From: JAGMCJ01 sp046761005
GTDB lineage: Archaea > Thermoplasmatota > Thermoplasmata > RBG-16-68-12 > JAGMCJ01
Length of the DNA: 58,353 nucleotides
NCBI GenBank assembly: GCA_046761005.1
Contig: JBHIFI010000004.1
Coordinates: 1-58,353 of the forward strand
Direction of reading: 5' to 3'
The notes beneath the pieces were generated by a model. It searched no databases. It worked only from the letters and a program-made list of their open reading frames with translations, and was not told the DNA's origin. The translations under genes and the position numbers were made by a program. Shown piece by piece: positions 35,028-42,859 of the stretch (within the stretch, counting starts at the first letter, position 1; each line of letters begins with the position of its first letter).

Positions 35028-35894
35028 TTATGCAATCCTATTCGATGATCCATTGTTCATCTGTGCCATTCCGGATCTTTCCCATCCGTCTCCAAGAATC
35101 TCACGCAAACATCTCTTTCCTTCCTCCGCGGTTAGAGGCAGTCGGACAACTTGGAATCCCTCGTCACGAAGAAAGAGAAAGAGTTTGGATACCTCTGGAA
35201 GCTCAAGGCCAGCATCACTCATCACATCAGTGGAGGAGAAAGTCTCTCTCTTTGATCCATCAGCGATCTTTCGGCGATTTAGAAGAATCACCCTGTCCGC
35301 CAATTCCACTACAACCTCCACATCCTGGGTGGCGACAAGAAGGGTAACATTGAGAGAGTTCACCAAATCCATCAGCCTCTTTCTTGTTTTGCCATCTAGG
35401 CTTGAACATGGTTCATCCAAGAGAAGGATTCTGGGACGCATTGCGAGTATTCCGGCGATTGCTACCCTCTTTTTCTCGCCGGTGCTCATTTTGTGGGGGA
35501 CGCGGTCGCCGAAATCCTCGATACCGGTGAGCTTCATCGCCTCAGAGACCCGCTCAGAAACCTCCTCAACTGCTAGGCCCAGATTATAGGGTCCGAATGC
35601 AACATCCTCGCGAACAGAGGGCATGAATATCTGATCATCGGGCTCTTGAAAGAGGAAACCTATCCCCCGCCTAAGCTCTTGAGCATTCCCTCTCGTAAGC
35701 TCCTTTCCTGACATCAGAATTCTCCCACTGTCCGGGGAAATCAGTCCCGCCACCAGCTTCAGTATAGTTGACTTTCCAGCACCGTTCGGACCGAGTATTG
35801 CCACCCTCTCGCCCTCTTCGACTCCCAAGGATATGTTTTTGACAGCGAGTCTGCCTTTCTCATAACTAAAGCTCACATCTTCTAGGCGAATCAT
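35028..35894 (-). CDS. nikO: Nickel ECF transporter ATPase NikO/CbiO
   Basis: This is the ATP-binding subunit of the energy-coupling-factor importer encoded by the four overlapping genes here. It has Walker A GPNGAGKST, Q-loop LFQEPDDQIF, signature MSTGEKKRVAIAG and Walker B ILLLDEPCSSLD, in 288 residues. I start at ATG 35894, which overlaps the NikQ stop as ATGA; ATG 35903 is possible but touches the GGTGAT ribosome site. Its C-terminal 70 residues (LPEVSKLFLFLRDEGF) are the usual CbiO extension. Nickel rather than cobalt is inferred from the linked NikR. Confidence 0.93.
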   Translation of the reverse strand: MIRLEDVSFSYEKGRLAVKNISLGVEEGERVAILGPNGAGKSTILKLVAGLISPDSGRILMSGKELTRGNAQELRRGIGFLFQEPDDQIFMPSVREDVAFGPYNLGLAVEEVSERVSEAMKLTGIEDFGDRVPHKMSTGEKKRVAIAGILAMRPRILLLDEPCSSLDGKTRKRLMDLVNSLNVTLLVATQDVEVVVELADRVILLNRRKIADGSKRETFSSTDVMSDAGLELPEVSKLFLFLRDEGFQVVRLPLTAEEGKRCLREILGDGWERSGMAQMNNGSSNRIA

Positions 35895-36619
35895 ATCCAC
35901 CATATCACCCCAAGATTGCCAAGAATTAGAATCAATGAGACAGATGCGACAAACACCCCAAAGCCAACATCCACTGAGGATAACGCTTTCTGAGGACGCA
36001 CTCGAATATCTCCCTTGTATTGCCTGACCAAGAGGGCGTCAAAGATCCTGTCACCTCTCCAGAATGCCCTCACGATTATCATGCCAATCATAGTTGAGAG
36101 CGATTTCATGAATCGACCATCCAGGAGGTGTCTACCCTTTCTCCCTCCCCTGGCCTTTCTGGCTGTCAGTATTCGTCTCATCTCGTCATTGAAGAGATGA
36201 ATGTATCGATATGTGAATAGCACCAGAATGAGGAGAATTCTTGGAACCCCTAGACGTCTGAGGCCCTCAATCAGGTCTAGCAGAGATGTGGTTCCAGAAA
36301 GCAATATAACCGCCAGAACGCAGGTGGAAATCCTGATGAGCATAGCCAGCGCACTCAGCGGAGAGCCCACGAGGTAAAGGCTGAGACTTGCAAAGCCGAT
36401 GAAGGGCATCGAGAAAAGGAAACGGGTAACAAGAAGCTTTGGAGGAACCCGAGAAAAAAGGAGAAGTGCGAGCACAAACAACAGAGAAAGGAGAAGAACG
36501 TTCAGTTCGACGGAGATGGCGACCACAGAAATGAAGAGGAGCAACGAGACTATTTTCACTCTCGCATCGATAGAGCCAAGAGCAGATTCACCGGGATCAG
36601 GAGTGCTAGGTCCGTTCAT
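35891..36619 (-). CDS. nikQ: ECF transporter transmembrane subunit NikQ/CbiQ
   Basis: This is the T-component that couples ATP hydrolysis to the metal-binding subunit. Its 242 residues form about six membrane helices, with the cytoplasmic coupling motifs TARKARGG (about 155) and RAFWRGDRIFDALLVRQY (about 185), the CbiQ versions of the Ala-Arg-Gly helices. It overlaps NikN by 14 bases and NikO by four, so all subunits are made from one mRNA. A GAGGAG site lies five bases before its ATG. Confidence 0.92.
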   Translation of the reverse strand: MNGPSTPDPGESALGSIDARVKIVSLLLFISVVAISVELNVLLLSLLFVLALLLFSRVPPKLLVTRFLFSMPFIGFASLSLYLVGSPLSALAMLIRISTCVLAVILLSGTTSLLDLIEGLRRLGVPRILLILVLFTYRYIHLFNDEMRRILTARKARGGRKGRHLLDGRFMKSLSTMIGMIIVRAFWRGDRIFDALLVRQYKGDIRVRPQKALSSVDVGFGVFVASVSLILILGNLGVIWWI

Positions 36620-36884
36620 TTCTTCTCCTCACGCTCATGCCCAGTCCGATTGTAAGGAGGAGAGTAAGAACCAGGCCCACGAGTCCAGCGAGAAAGGCGG
36701 TGAAATAGTCACTTCCATAGTCAAGAGGAGCCCGAAAGAAAGGCTCTTCTTCCTCGACATTCCCACGTTCCATCGTCTTTTCCAGGCCGTCCGCAAGCTC
36801 GCTGGAGAAGGCAAAGAAGAGAACGAGACCTACGGCCAGTATGAGTAACACGGCAAGGATGGCTTTGAGATAAGGAACCTTCAT
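36606..36884 (-). CDS. nikN: ECF transporter accessory subunit NikN/CbiN-like (PDGLE domain)
   Basis: This 92-residue membrane protein has two helices flanking an external loop with ADGLEKTMERGN and FFRAPLDYG, a clear PDGLE-domain pattern, here ADGLE. Such subunits assist metal loading into the M component. It starts within an ATGA overlap with nikM and ends inside nikQ. Confidence 0.9.
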   Translation of the reverse strand: MKVPYLKAILAVLLILAVGLVLFFAFSSELADGLEKTMERGNVEEEEPFFRAPLDYGSDYFTAFLAGLVGLVLTLLLTIGLGMSVRRRNERT

Positions 36885-37555
36885 TGAAGACTCACCTCCT
36901 CCTTTGAAAAGAGTGCCAACTTGGGCATCTTCAAGACCTCTGGAGAAACCCTTGAAATGAAGACGTATGTCCCCGTTGAGATGATGCCTTCTCCAATGCC
37001 TATAAGAGCATGGTAGCCCAGCATTGCGGGAAAGGCAATAGTTCCTACTATGCCATACGTTCCTCCGCTAACTGTATAGCTGAGAGATAGCTCCGTTGCA
37101 CACAATGCTGCCCCTAGAAAAATAGAGAGCCAGGATGCCATAAATACAGCAATCTCCAAATTCTGGCTTCTCAATCCTCTGAAGACAGACCATCCGACGA
37201 AGGAGCCCACGATTGCCATGTTGAGTATATTCAGACCTAGAGCGGTTATGCCCCCATCTCCGAAAACCAGACCTTGGACCAGTAGAATCGTCAGCATGAC
37301 AATCATGGCTGTCCACGGACCTAGAATAATGGCTATGAGTGCTGCACCGACGAAATGACCAGAGGTCCCGCCCAAAACCGGAAAATTGAGCATCTGGGCG
37401 ACAAAAACCGCGGCGGCTAGTACGCCCATTACCGGAATCTGTCTTTCATCCAGCCTCTTGTTCGCGGTGTAGATGGCAATCCCAACGAAGACTATCGCGA
37501 TAACCCATCCTACCCCAACAAGGAAAGGATCCATAAGGCCATCAGGTATGTGCAC
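36881..37555 (-). CDS. nikM: Nickel-binding membrane subunit NikM/CbiM
   Basis: This is the substrate-specific S-component. GTG 37555 yields MHIPDGLMDP; the free N-terminus with His at position 2 is part of the metal site in this family, so the longer open frame to 37708 must be non-coding. The 224-residue protein has about seven helices, the conserved GGTSGHFVGAALIAIILGPW and the QGLVFGDGGITALGLNI loop. It is the first gene of nikMNQO. A perfect palindrome at 37564-37594 ends nine bases before its start, consistent with repression by the divergent NikR. Confidence 0.94.
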   Translation of the reverse strand: MHIPDGLMDPFLVGVGWVIAIVFVGIAIYTANKRLDERQIPVMGVLAAAVFVAQMLNFPVLGGTSGHFVGAALIAIILGPWTAMIVMLTILLVQGLVFGDGGITALGLNILNMAIVGSFVGWSVFRGLRSQNLEIAVFMASWLSIFLGAALCATELSLSYTVSGGTYGIVGTIAFPAMLGYHALIGIGEGIISTGTYVFISRVSPEVLKMPKLALFSKEEVSLQ

Positions 37556-37563
37556 GGTTTTCT

Positions 37564-37594
37564 CTCCGTAGCACGACTTCCTTTTTCGTGCTAC
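37564..37594. promoter_or_regulatory. Perfect 11-bp inverted repeat, probable NikR operator
   Basis: CCGTAGCACGA and its exact reverse complement TCGTGCTACGG are separated by nine bases. The half-site centres are 20 bases apart, two helical turns, as expected for a tetrameric RHH repressor such as NikR. The site lies between an AT-rich TATA-like element (37611-37618 on the minus strand) and the nikM start, so it would cover the transcription start. Confidence 0.7.
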
Positions 37595-37692
37595 GGTAGT
37601 AGCTGTACTTGGTAATAAATCTTTGGAAACTAGATGAGATGCCTCCCTTAGCCTAGCTTGTGAGGTTTTGTCACCTAGAGAGCAATGAATAA

Positions 37693-37700
37693 GATATAGA
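37693..37700 (+). promoter_or_regulatory. TATA box of nikR
   Basis: GATATAGA is centred 26 bases before ATG 37723, predicting a leaderless nikR mRNA. Confidence 0.6.
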
Positions 37701-37722
37701 GACCTCATAAGGGCTTGATAAC

Positions 37723-38136
37723 ATGGAAAAGGTCACACGATTCGGTGTTTCCATCGAACCAGAGCTTCTGGAGAAATTCGATATGCTCATAAGGAAGAGG
37801 GGATACGAAAACAGGTCCAAGGCCGTCAGAGATCTCATGAGAGAGGAGATCGCTCGGACGGAGGCGGAAAAGGACACAGGCCGAGTGGTTGGAACGCTCA
37901 CCCTAATCTACAATCACGAAGCCGGGGAGGTTACAGACCGATTACTCCATGCCCAGCATCACCATCACAGAATAATAGCCTCCACGGCACATATGCACAT
38001 AGACAAAAGAAACTGTTTGGAAGTTCTCATGGTTCACGGAAAAGCGAAGGAGGTTCGAGACTTCGCCAACAAATTAGTCGCTACAAGAGGAGTCAAGCAC
38101 GGGAGGCTTGTGATATCTTCTACAGATATTCTCTGA
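37723..38136 (+). CDS. nikR: Nickel-responsive regulator NikR
   Basis: NikR represses nickel uptake when nickel is plentiful. The 137-residue protein has an N-terminal RHH domain (TRFGVSIEPELLEKFDMLI, then NRSKAVRDLMREEIAR) and a C-terminal ACT-like metal-binding domain. The square-planar nickel ligands are recognisable in QHHHHRI, TAHMHIDKRNCLEVLMV: His in the HHHH cluster, the two His of HMH and the Cys of NCLE. It is divergent from nikMNQO across a 167-base gap containing the palindrome. Confidence 0.95.
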   Translation: MEKVTRFGVSIEPELLEKFDMLIRKRGYENRSKAVRDLMREEIARTEAEKDTGRVVGTLTLIYNHEAGEVTDRLLHAQHHHHRIIASTAHMHIDKRNCLEVLMVHGKAKEVRDFANKLVATRGVKHGRLVISSTDIL

Positions 38137-38258
38137 CAGTGAATACTCACCAAACAGTAACATATCGTTTTCCAACCACATACTAATACGGGACTGTTCC
38201 TCATTTCCCCTGAAGAACGTTCTATCAGAAACGTAAAATGTTTGACCTTCCTGATTCG

Positions 38259-39080
38259 CTACATGAGTAAGGTATGGAGAAGAATTGCGCCCCCAATGAG
38301 GAAGCAGTAAACTGAGAAGTAGTGAAGCTTTGCCCTTGTCACTATGAACCAGAGGGCCTTGATGGAAAGATAGCCGAAGAGGAGAGAAGAGAGAAAAGCG
38401 AGCGCAAGAGGGAAGGGATCTGGAAAGGTCTGGCTGCTTATTACCTCAAGGAGTTCAAAGGTCGCTGCCCCCAGGATGGCTGGAACGGAAAGGAGAAAGG
38501 AGTAACGGGCAGCAAGCTGACGGTCAACTCCTCCCAGCATTCCTGTGGCGATTGTAAACCCAGACCTGGAAATACCTGGAATGAGCGAAATGCCTTGGGC
38601 TATGCCAACGGAAAGGGCATCTTGGGCATTCATGAATTCCTTCTTTCTCTTTGGCAGGAGGGTAAGTGTCAGAACGATTCCTGTTATTACCAGAGCCGCA
38701 CTGATGACGAAAAGATTGTCGAACAGTGGCTCGATAACATCACGAAAGGCAAACCCAATGATGGCAGTAGGAATGCTCCCAAGAACTATGAACCAGGCAA
38801 GAAGCGATGATCTTTCGGTCAGAAGGATGGTCTCGAAGCTCTTCCCTTCTTTCTTGAGTCTGAGGGTTCTAGCCAAAGATCGAAAGATGTCAACTATATC
38901 CCTTCTGAAGACCACTATGACAACGATAGCAGTGGCAATGTGAAGCACCAAATCGAAGAAGATTGGCACTTCGGACTCCAGAAGCTTTTGGAAAAGAACA
39001 AGATGTCCAGAGCTGCTTACAGGAAGCCACTCGGTTGTTCCCTGAACCAAGCCTAACAGGATGGCGTGAAAAGGTGTCAT
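38259..39080 (-). CDS. uppP: Undecaprenyl-diphosphatase-like protein (UppP/BacA family)
   Basis: This polytopic membrane phosphatase removes phosphate from polyprenyl diphosphate to recycle the lipid carrier for glycan assembly; in archaea the substrate would be dolichyl or another polyprenyl diphosphate. Active-site motifs are QGTTEWLPVSSSGHL near the N-terminus and ISLIPGISRSGFTIATGM. The 273 residues are normal length. The TATA box CATATAAAT at 39109-39117 on this strand lies about 33 bases before ATG 39080. The 38137-38258 gap on the 3' side contains no gene. Confidence 0.93.
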   Translation of the reverse strand: MTPFHAILLGLVQGTTEWLPVSSSGHLVLFQKLLESEVPIFFDLVLHIATAIVVIVVFRRDIVDIFRSLARTLRLKKEGKSFETILLTERSSLLAWFIVLGSIPTAIIGFAFRDVIEPLFDNLFVISAALVITGIVLTLTLLPKRKKEFMNAQDALSVGIAQGISLIPGISRSGFTIATGMLGGVDRQLAARYSFLLSVPAILGAATFELLEVISSQTFPDPFPLALAFLSSLLFGYLSIKALWFIVTRAKLHYFSVYCFLIGGAILLHTLLM

Positions 39081-39108
39081 GGCTTTGGGCTTTGGAGAGG
39101 TTCCTCCG

Positions 39109-39117
39109 ATTTATATG
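39109..39117 (-). promoter_or_regulatory. TATA box of uppP
   Basis: CATATAAAT on the minus strand is about 33 bases before ATG 39080, giving a leader of only a few bases. Confidence 0.55.
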
Positions 39118-39236
39118 TTTCCCGCTGGTTTCCACCTCATATGGGATACATGTCAAATGCCTCTTCCCGTGAGATTGGCTTTGTTCGTAAAAGTTTGTAC
39201 CAAAAATTACTTATTCTCGCCGGTCCAAGTAATAAC

Positions 39237-39584
39237 ATGGAGGATGTGGGCAGATTTCCCCGAAAGCGAATCGGACGCGGCCAGGTGAGGATAAAGAAAT
39301 CCTCAATTTCACTAAAGGAATCCGCGTTCTTTGAGTATCGGTGGTACAGGATTCTTGAGGCACTTCACGAAAGTGATGAGGAAATGACCCTCGAAAGGCT
39401 TATTCAGAAACTCAAAAAGATGGGCGTGAATGCAAATGAGACACTTATCAAAGAGGACCTTTCAAGACTTGAGGAACAGGATTACGTGGAGAGCTATCAA
39501 GAAAGTCAGTTTCTCCCTGAAAAGAGGTTCAGGCTCAAACAGAGGGGCTTGGAGAAAGTCAAGAGGATACTCAGAAAGCTCTAG
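39237..39584 (+). CDS. Winged-helix-like DNA-binding protein, function unknown
   Basis: From ATG 39237 the product has 115 residues: a basic N-terminus (GRFPRKRIGRGQVRIKK) and a winged-helix-like domain (FEYRWYRILEALHESDEEMTLERL, helix NETLIKEDLSRLEEQDYV, wing and a basic C-terminal helix). The open frame extends to 39066, but that part crosses the uppP promoter and looks non-coding. A role as transcription factor is inferred from the fold. The following 295 bases (39585-39879) have no gene; I see one small hairpin near 39792-39812 and the promoter of the CDF gene. Confidence 0.65.
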   Translation: MEDVGRFPRKRIGRGQVRIKKSSISLKESAFFEYRWYRILEALHESDEEMTLERLIQKLKKMGVNANETLIKEDLSRLEEQDYVESYQESQFLPEKRFRLKQRGLEKVKRILRKL

Positions 39585-39879
39585 GTCGGGCCTATTTTTG
39601 GTTCGAAAGCGGGATAGCTCACTGCAAGGTTCTCAGTCTCACTCCTCGATGCTTGTATTTTATTTCCCACCTCCTCAGGTCAGATCCAAATTCACCCTTA
39701 GAGCAGAGGAGAACAGGGGAAAGGTCCAGTAGCTGAAATGATTATCGAACTTGCGGGGAAAAATCGTGGCCTCAGCGTACGTGGACTAATGCTCGGGATT
39801 GAGACCCCGAATCATATAGTCTCACCATCTGAAAATTCAACGCAATCCTTAAATCTCCTTGTACCTTTGAAAATCCTCC

Positions 39880-41070
39880 TTGTCCATCATTCCTGATTAT
39901 GGTAATCCGGCTGACCCTGCTGTCAGGTCAAAATATGGTTTCCTGGAGTCCAAAGTCGGTCTGATTGGGAACTCCTCCCTAGTCATTTCCAAACTTATGA
40001 TTGGTCTTCTCATCTCTAGCATAGCTCTATTTGGAGATTCGATGAATCACCTGACGGATATTGGCATATCTCTCGTCATTTTCTTCGGGTTTAGGTTAGT
40101 CAGAAAAGAAGCTGACTTTGAACATCCCTATGGACATGCTAGAGCGGAGCAGATTCTATCCGTCGCAGTTGCCACACTTGTGATAGTTATGGGAGTAGCG
40201 ATTCTTATCGGCTCCGCCCAGAGCCTCGCGAATCCGACCATAGCTTCTCAGCCCATCATCTCCGTGTTCATTCTGTGCTTTGCTGGAGTCAAAGAACTGA
40301 TGGCACAGTTCGCATTTAGGATTGGAAAGAGGATAGAAAGTGGCGTACTCATAGCAGATGGATGGAATCATAGGTTTGATGCCGTCGTGTCCGTCATCAT
40401 AGCGGTTGGAATCTACCTGACGACGCTTGGTGAGTGGCTAAGAGTTATTGATCCCGCCCTTGGCATTCTCGTCGCCCTCCTCATCATGTACACCGGTATT
40501 AGACTCGTGAAGGAATCTGGCGATGAGCTTCTCGGAAAAGCGCCGCCCGCTGAGGTCGTCGAGAGAGTCGTTCAGATAGCGGAAGCCGTTGAAGGAGTCA
40601 AAGACGCTCACGAAATAAGAGTTCACGAGTATGGTACAAGAAAGGTGATTTCACTCCATATAGCAGTTGAGGAGGGTATCACAGCGAAGGATGCTCATGC
40701 GATAGCGACCGAAGTAGAGACTTCTATTCACGAGACCATCAAAGTCGAGCCCACCGTTCATGTGGAACCTGTTGGTGTAGTGAAAAGGATGGAAGATTTG
40801 GAAGGAATAGTTACTGAGACTATCCAGCACTATGATGAGATTCTGTCATCCCACAACATAAGAGTCAGGCCCCGCGCGGGGGGTGGCGAGATAGATATGC
40901 ACATAATAGTGGACGGAAACATGAGCGTGGAGGAGGTTCACGAGCTTGCCCACAATCTTATGGATGATGTCAGGTTGAAACTTGAGGGATTTGAGGTTAG
41001 CCTCCACGTGGAGCCTTGCAAGAAAGAATGCAGCACTTGCGAGGAAATCTGTTCGAAGGGCCTTAACTAG
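39880..41070 (+). CDS. Cation diffusion facilitator family metal transporter
   Basis: CDF proteins export divalent metals (zinc, iron, manganese, nickel) by proton exchange. The 396-residue protein has six membrane helices with metal-site motifs in GDSMNHLTDIG (helix 2) and DGWNHRFDAVVS (helix 5), and HPYGHARAEQILS between. The C-terminal cytoplasmic part appears duplicated: two metallochaperone-like domains, one with HEIRVHEYGTRKVISLHI and one with HNIRVRPRAGGGEIDMHI, followed by a Cys-rich end (CKKECSTCEEIC). The start is TTG 39880, about 27 bases after a CTTAAATC box, so leaderless. Metal specificity is not readable; nickel genes lie 2 kb away. Confidence 0.9.
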   Translation: MSIIPDYGNPADPAVRSKYGFLESKVGLIGNSSLVISKLMIGLLISSIALFGDSMNHLTDIGISLVIFFGFRLVRKEADFEHPYGHARAEQILSVAVATLVIVMGVAILIGSAQSLANPTIASQPIISVFILCFAGVKELMAQFAFRIGKRIESGVLIADGWNHRFDAVVSVIIAVGIYLTTLGEWLRVIDPALGILVALLIMYTGIRLVKESGDELLGKAPPAEVVERVVQIAEAVEGVKDAHEIRVHEYGTRKVISLHIAVEEGITAKDAHAIATEVETSIHETIKVEPTVHVEPVGVVKRMEDLEGIVTETIQHYDEILSSHNIRVRPRAGGGEIDMHIIVDGNMSVEEVHELAHNLMDDVRLKLEGFEVSLHVEPCKKECSTCEEICSKGLN

Positions 41071-41208
41071 GTTTCATGGCTCGCCCGACGCCATACGAAG
41101 AAGTCTGCGTGGAGGGTTCTCATCGGAGAGAACTGCCATCATACTTGGCATGATGAAGTTTCGGAGGCGTCAAAAAAACAAAATAGGACGCGGAGTCTAC
41201 TCCATAGC

Positions 41209-41562
41209 ATGGATCCGAAAGAAGCTATCAGAGTCTACCAATTTGCTGAGAGACTAAAATCAGAATTGATAATAGCAAACAACCTGATTCAAGAGACATC
41301 CCTTATGAAAGATGAAGTCTCTGGGGGAAAGAGGATTCTGCTCGCTTATATGAATGCGGTCCTCGGGGAGGCGAATCTGGCTGTCAACGCTGCTCAGTCA
41401 CCTCTCTTTGAGAGTATCGCCCAGAAGATTGGTTTGGCCGTTGAGAAAATAGGCCATTCCGATTTTTCAGACGCTTCAAAGGTGACAACAGAGGCTCTCA
41501 CCTTTTCTACGAGTGCGGCGGGAAAGGCAGCTCAGATCCTGAATGAAAACGATTTGTTCTGA
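41209..41562 (+). CDS. Small helical protein of unknown function
   Basis: The 117-residue product is predicted to be all-helical: YQFAERLKSELIIANNLIQE, then AYMNAVLGEANLAVNAAQ and FSDASKVTTEALTFSTSAAG. It lacks Cys, a signal peptide and membrane segments. It begins at ATG 41209 without a clear ribosome site; AAAATAGG about 27 bases upstream may be a TATA box. I cannot assign a family; a small helical-bundle partner of another protein is possible. Confidence 0.55.
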   Translation: MDPKEAIRVYQFAERLKSELIIANNLIQETSLMKDEVSGGKRILLAYMNAVLGEANLAVNAAQSPLFESIAQKIGLAVEKIGHSDFSDASKVTTEALTFSTSAAGKAAQILNENDLF

Positions 41563-41649
41563 GAACTGTGTTCCTTAAAGAACACGACTCCAGCGTTTGC
41601 AAGAACTCTTTAGAACGGACGAAAGTATTGGCTCTGGAAGTTGACTTGC

Positions 41650-41982
41650 ATGAGACTCGCTTGCTCAAATTGCAGAGAGGTTTTCGACGACAGGAAGGAA
41701 GATTGTCCGAACTGCGGCGAAATGCATCAGGTGGCCACCCTCAAAGAGAGAATATTGCCAAAAGAGTCCGAGGAGGTTGCAAAGGAAATCGATGCATGCG
41801 GTTTGGGAGAGCTGGTTGGTCCCAGTGATTCCATCTTCATTAAGGTCGCACCGGGGAGGATGGTAGATGTCAGAGTGGTCCAGTCGAAGACTGCGTTTGT
41901 GCCTTCGGCGTGTCACCAAAGTGCGGATTTCTTATGGTGTGTCATGTCCTCCAAGCGACTGTCAAAAGAGAGGAGGACCTGA
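41650..41982 (+). CDS. Zinc-ribbon protein of unknown function
   Basis: The 110-residue product starts with a rubredoxin-like zinc ribbon (CSNCREVFDDRKEDCPNCGE), then KESEEVAKEIDACGLGELVGPSDSIFIKV, which faintly recalls the Spt4 arrangement of zinc ribbon plus a small beta domain, but Spt4 signatures are missing. I start at ATG 41650; TTG 41641 adds three residues. A competing frame (41568-41828) covers the same bases with less protein-like composition. The gene ends 13 bases before the convergent tRNA-Glu. Confidence 0.5.
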   Translation: MRLACSNCREVFDDRKEDCPNCGEMHQVATLKERILPKESEEVAKEIDACGLGELVGPSDSIFIKVAPGRMVDVRVVQSKTAFVPSACHQSADFLWCVMSSKRLSKERRT

Positions 41983-41995
41983 ACCAAATTCATGA

Positions 41996-42070
41996 TGCTC
42001 CCGCCGGGATTTGAACCCGGGTGTCGGGCTCGAAAGGCCCGAATGATTGGCCGGACTACACTACGGGAGC
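41996..42070 (-). tRNA. tRNA-Glu (anticodon UUC)
   Basis: On the minus strand, acceptor GCTCCCG pairs with CGGGAGC, the anticodon stem CGGGC/GCCCG encloses CTTTCGA with anticodon TTC, and the T loop is TTCAAAT. The discriminator is A and CCA is not encoded. A strong TATA element (ATATATAAAAAG, near 42092-42101) precedes it. No intron. Confidence 0.96.
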
Positions 42071-42091
42071 ATCGAGTGTCCAACAGGACCT

Positions 42092-42101
42092 TTTTATATA
42101 T
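42092..42101 (-). promoter_or_regulatory. TATA box of tRNA-Glu
   Basis: GATATATAAA-type sequence on the minus strand lies 22-31 bases before the mature tRNA 5' end, the normal archaeal distance. Confidence 0.6.
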
Positions 42102-42119
42102 CACTTTCTGGCGGACCGT

Positions 42120-42833
42120 TCAAAACTCGCGAGTCATCTCCCTTGCCAGGAGCTGATAGTCCCTTGAGTTCATCGCCGAAGGATTCACAGGGACGAGAAG
42201 AATTCCCTCGTTGAGAGTGACATACTCGTTCACCTTTTGGAGGAACTTGAGTGTGGCATCAAAGCTATTCTGAGTGATGAGATATTCAATTCCTTCGAGA
42301 AGCACAGGGCTACCTTTCTTCTCATTTAGGAATCTCGTTATGCTTGAGAGAATGCCAACGAGGTTTGTCGGAGAAAGGTATGCAAACGTTTCCTCCCTTT
42401 TCTCTGCCTTCGTTAGCCAAATCAGCTCTGCGCCCTCAGTCGGAAACTTTCTCTGGATCGTGCCTGGATGTATCCTCGTGATTCCCAAGCCCATTCCGAT
42501 ATCCTTGACGAGTGATGAGAATACCTCCAAACTTCTTTCAGGTCTCGCCTCACGAATGAGGTACCCTCCGCCCTTCCTCAACTCTTTGATTTCAGCATGC
42601 TCCTCAGTCTCAGGCTTCTCGAAGGTCAAGGACTCGATGTCTCTAGACTTGCTCTCAACTCTCTGATGTATGGTGGCCTTTCTGCTCTTTGCCATTATCC
42701 TGAATTCTGACATCGTGTACCCTTTAGTAGTGAGCTTTATGACATCATCCCACGCCTCGTTCATACCGTCCTCATATCCTTTGAGATATGCTTTCTTAGA
42801 ACTCTTCCTTGCCATCCTCGATTGGATAAGCAT
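42120..42833 (-). CDS. DUF835 domain protein
   Basis: The C-terminal 140 residues form a DUF835 domain: GGYLIREARPERSLEVFSSLV, ELIWLTKAE, SITRFLNEKKGSPVLLEGIEYLI, then GILLVPVNPSAMNSRDYQLLAREM. DUF835 proteins are abundant in Thermoplasmatota and some other euryarchaea, often in signalling proteins, with a RecA-like fold suspected. The N-terminal 95 residues are basic and resemble a DNA- or protein-binding tail (KKAYLKGYEDGMNEAWDDVIKL). I start at ATG 42833 (237 residues); ATG 42815 is a close alternative, and the frame to 43070 overlaps the PAC2 gene antisense-free but reads as non-protein. It is the last gene of the L44e operon. Confidence 0.75.
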   Translation of the reverse strand: MLIQSRMARKSSKKAYLKGYEDGMNEAWDDVIKLTTKGYTMSEFRIMAKSRKATIHQRVESKSRDIESLTFEKPETEEHAEIKELRKGGGYLIREARPERSLEVFSSLVKDIGMGLGITRIHPGTIQRKFPTEGAELIWLTKAEKREETFAYLSPTNLVGILSSITRFLNEKKGSPVLLEGIEYLITQNSFDATLKFLQKVNEYVTLNEGILLVPVNPSAMNSRDYQLLAREMTREF

Positions 42834-42859
42834 GTTGCGAATAATGAACTTTGTGGGGA

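Noticed and set aside
37556..37708. N-terminal extension of NikM
   Set aside because: NikM/CbiM proteins start with MHIPDG and need His2 near a free N-terminus; the extension also crosses the operator palindrome.
39585..39879. Possible tRNA or RNA gene in the gap before the CDF transporter
   Set aside because: A TTCGAAA stretch and one five-base hairpin are present, but no tRNA arms can be built around them.
41568..41828. 86-codon frame overlapping the zinc-ribbon gene
   Set aside because: The alternative frame has two CxxC pairs and a better protein composition; this one has only Arg/Gly-rich sequence.
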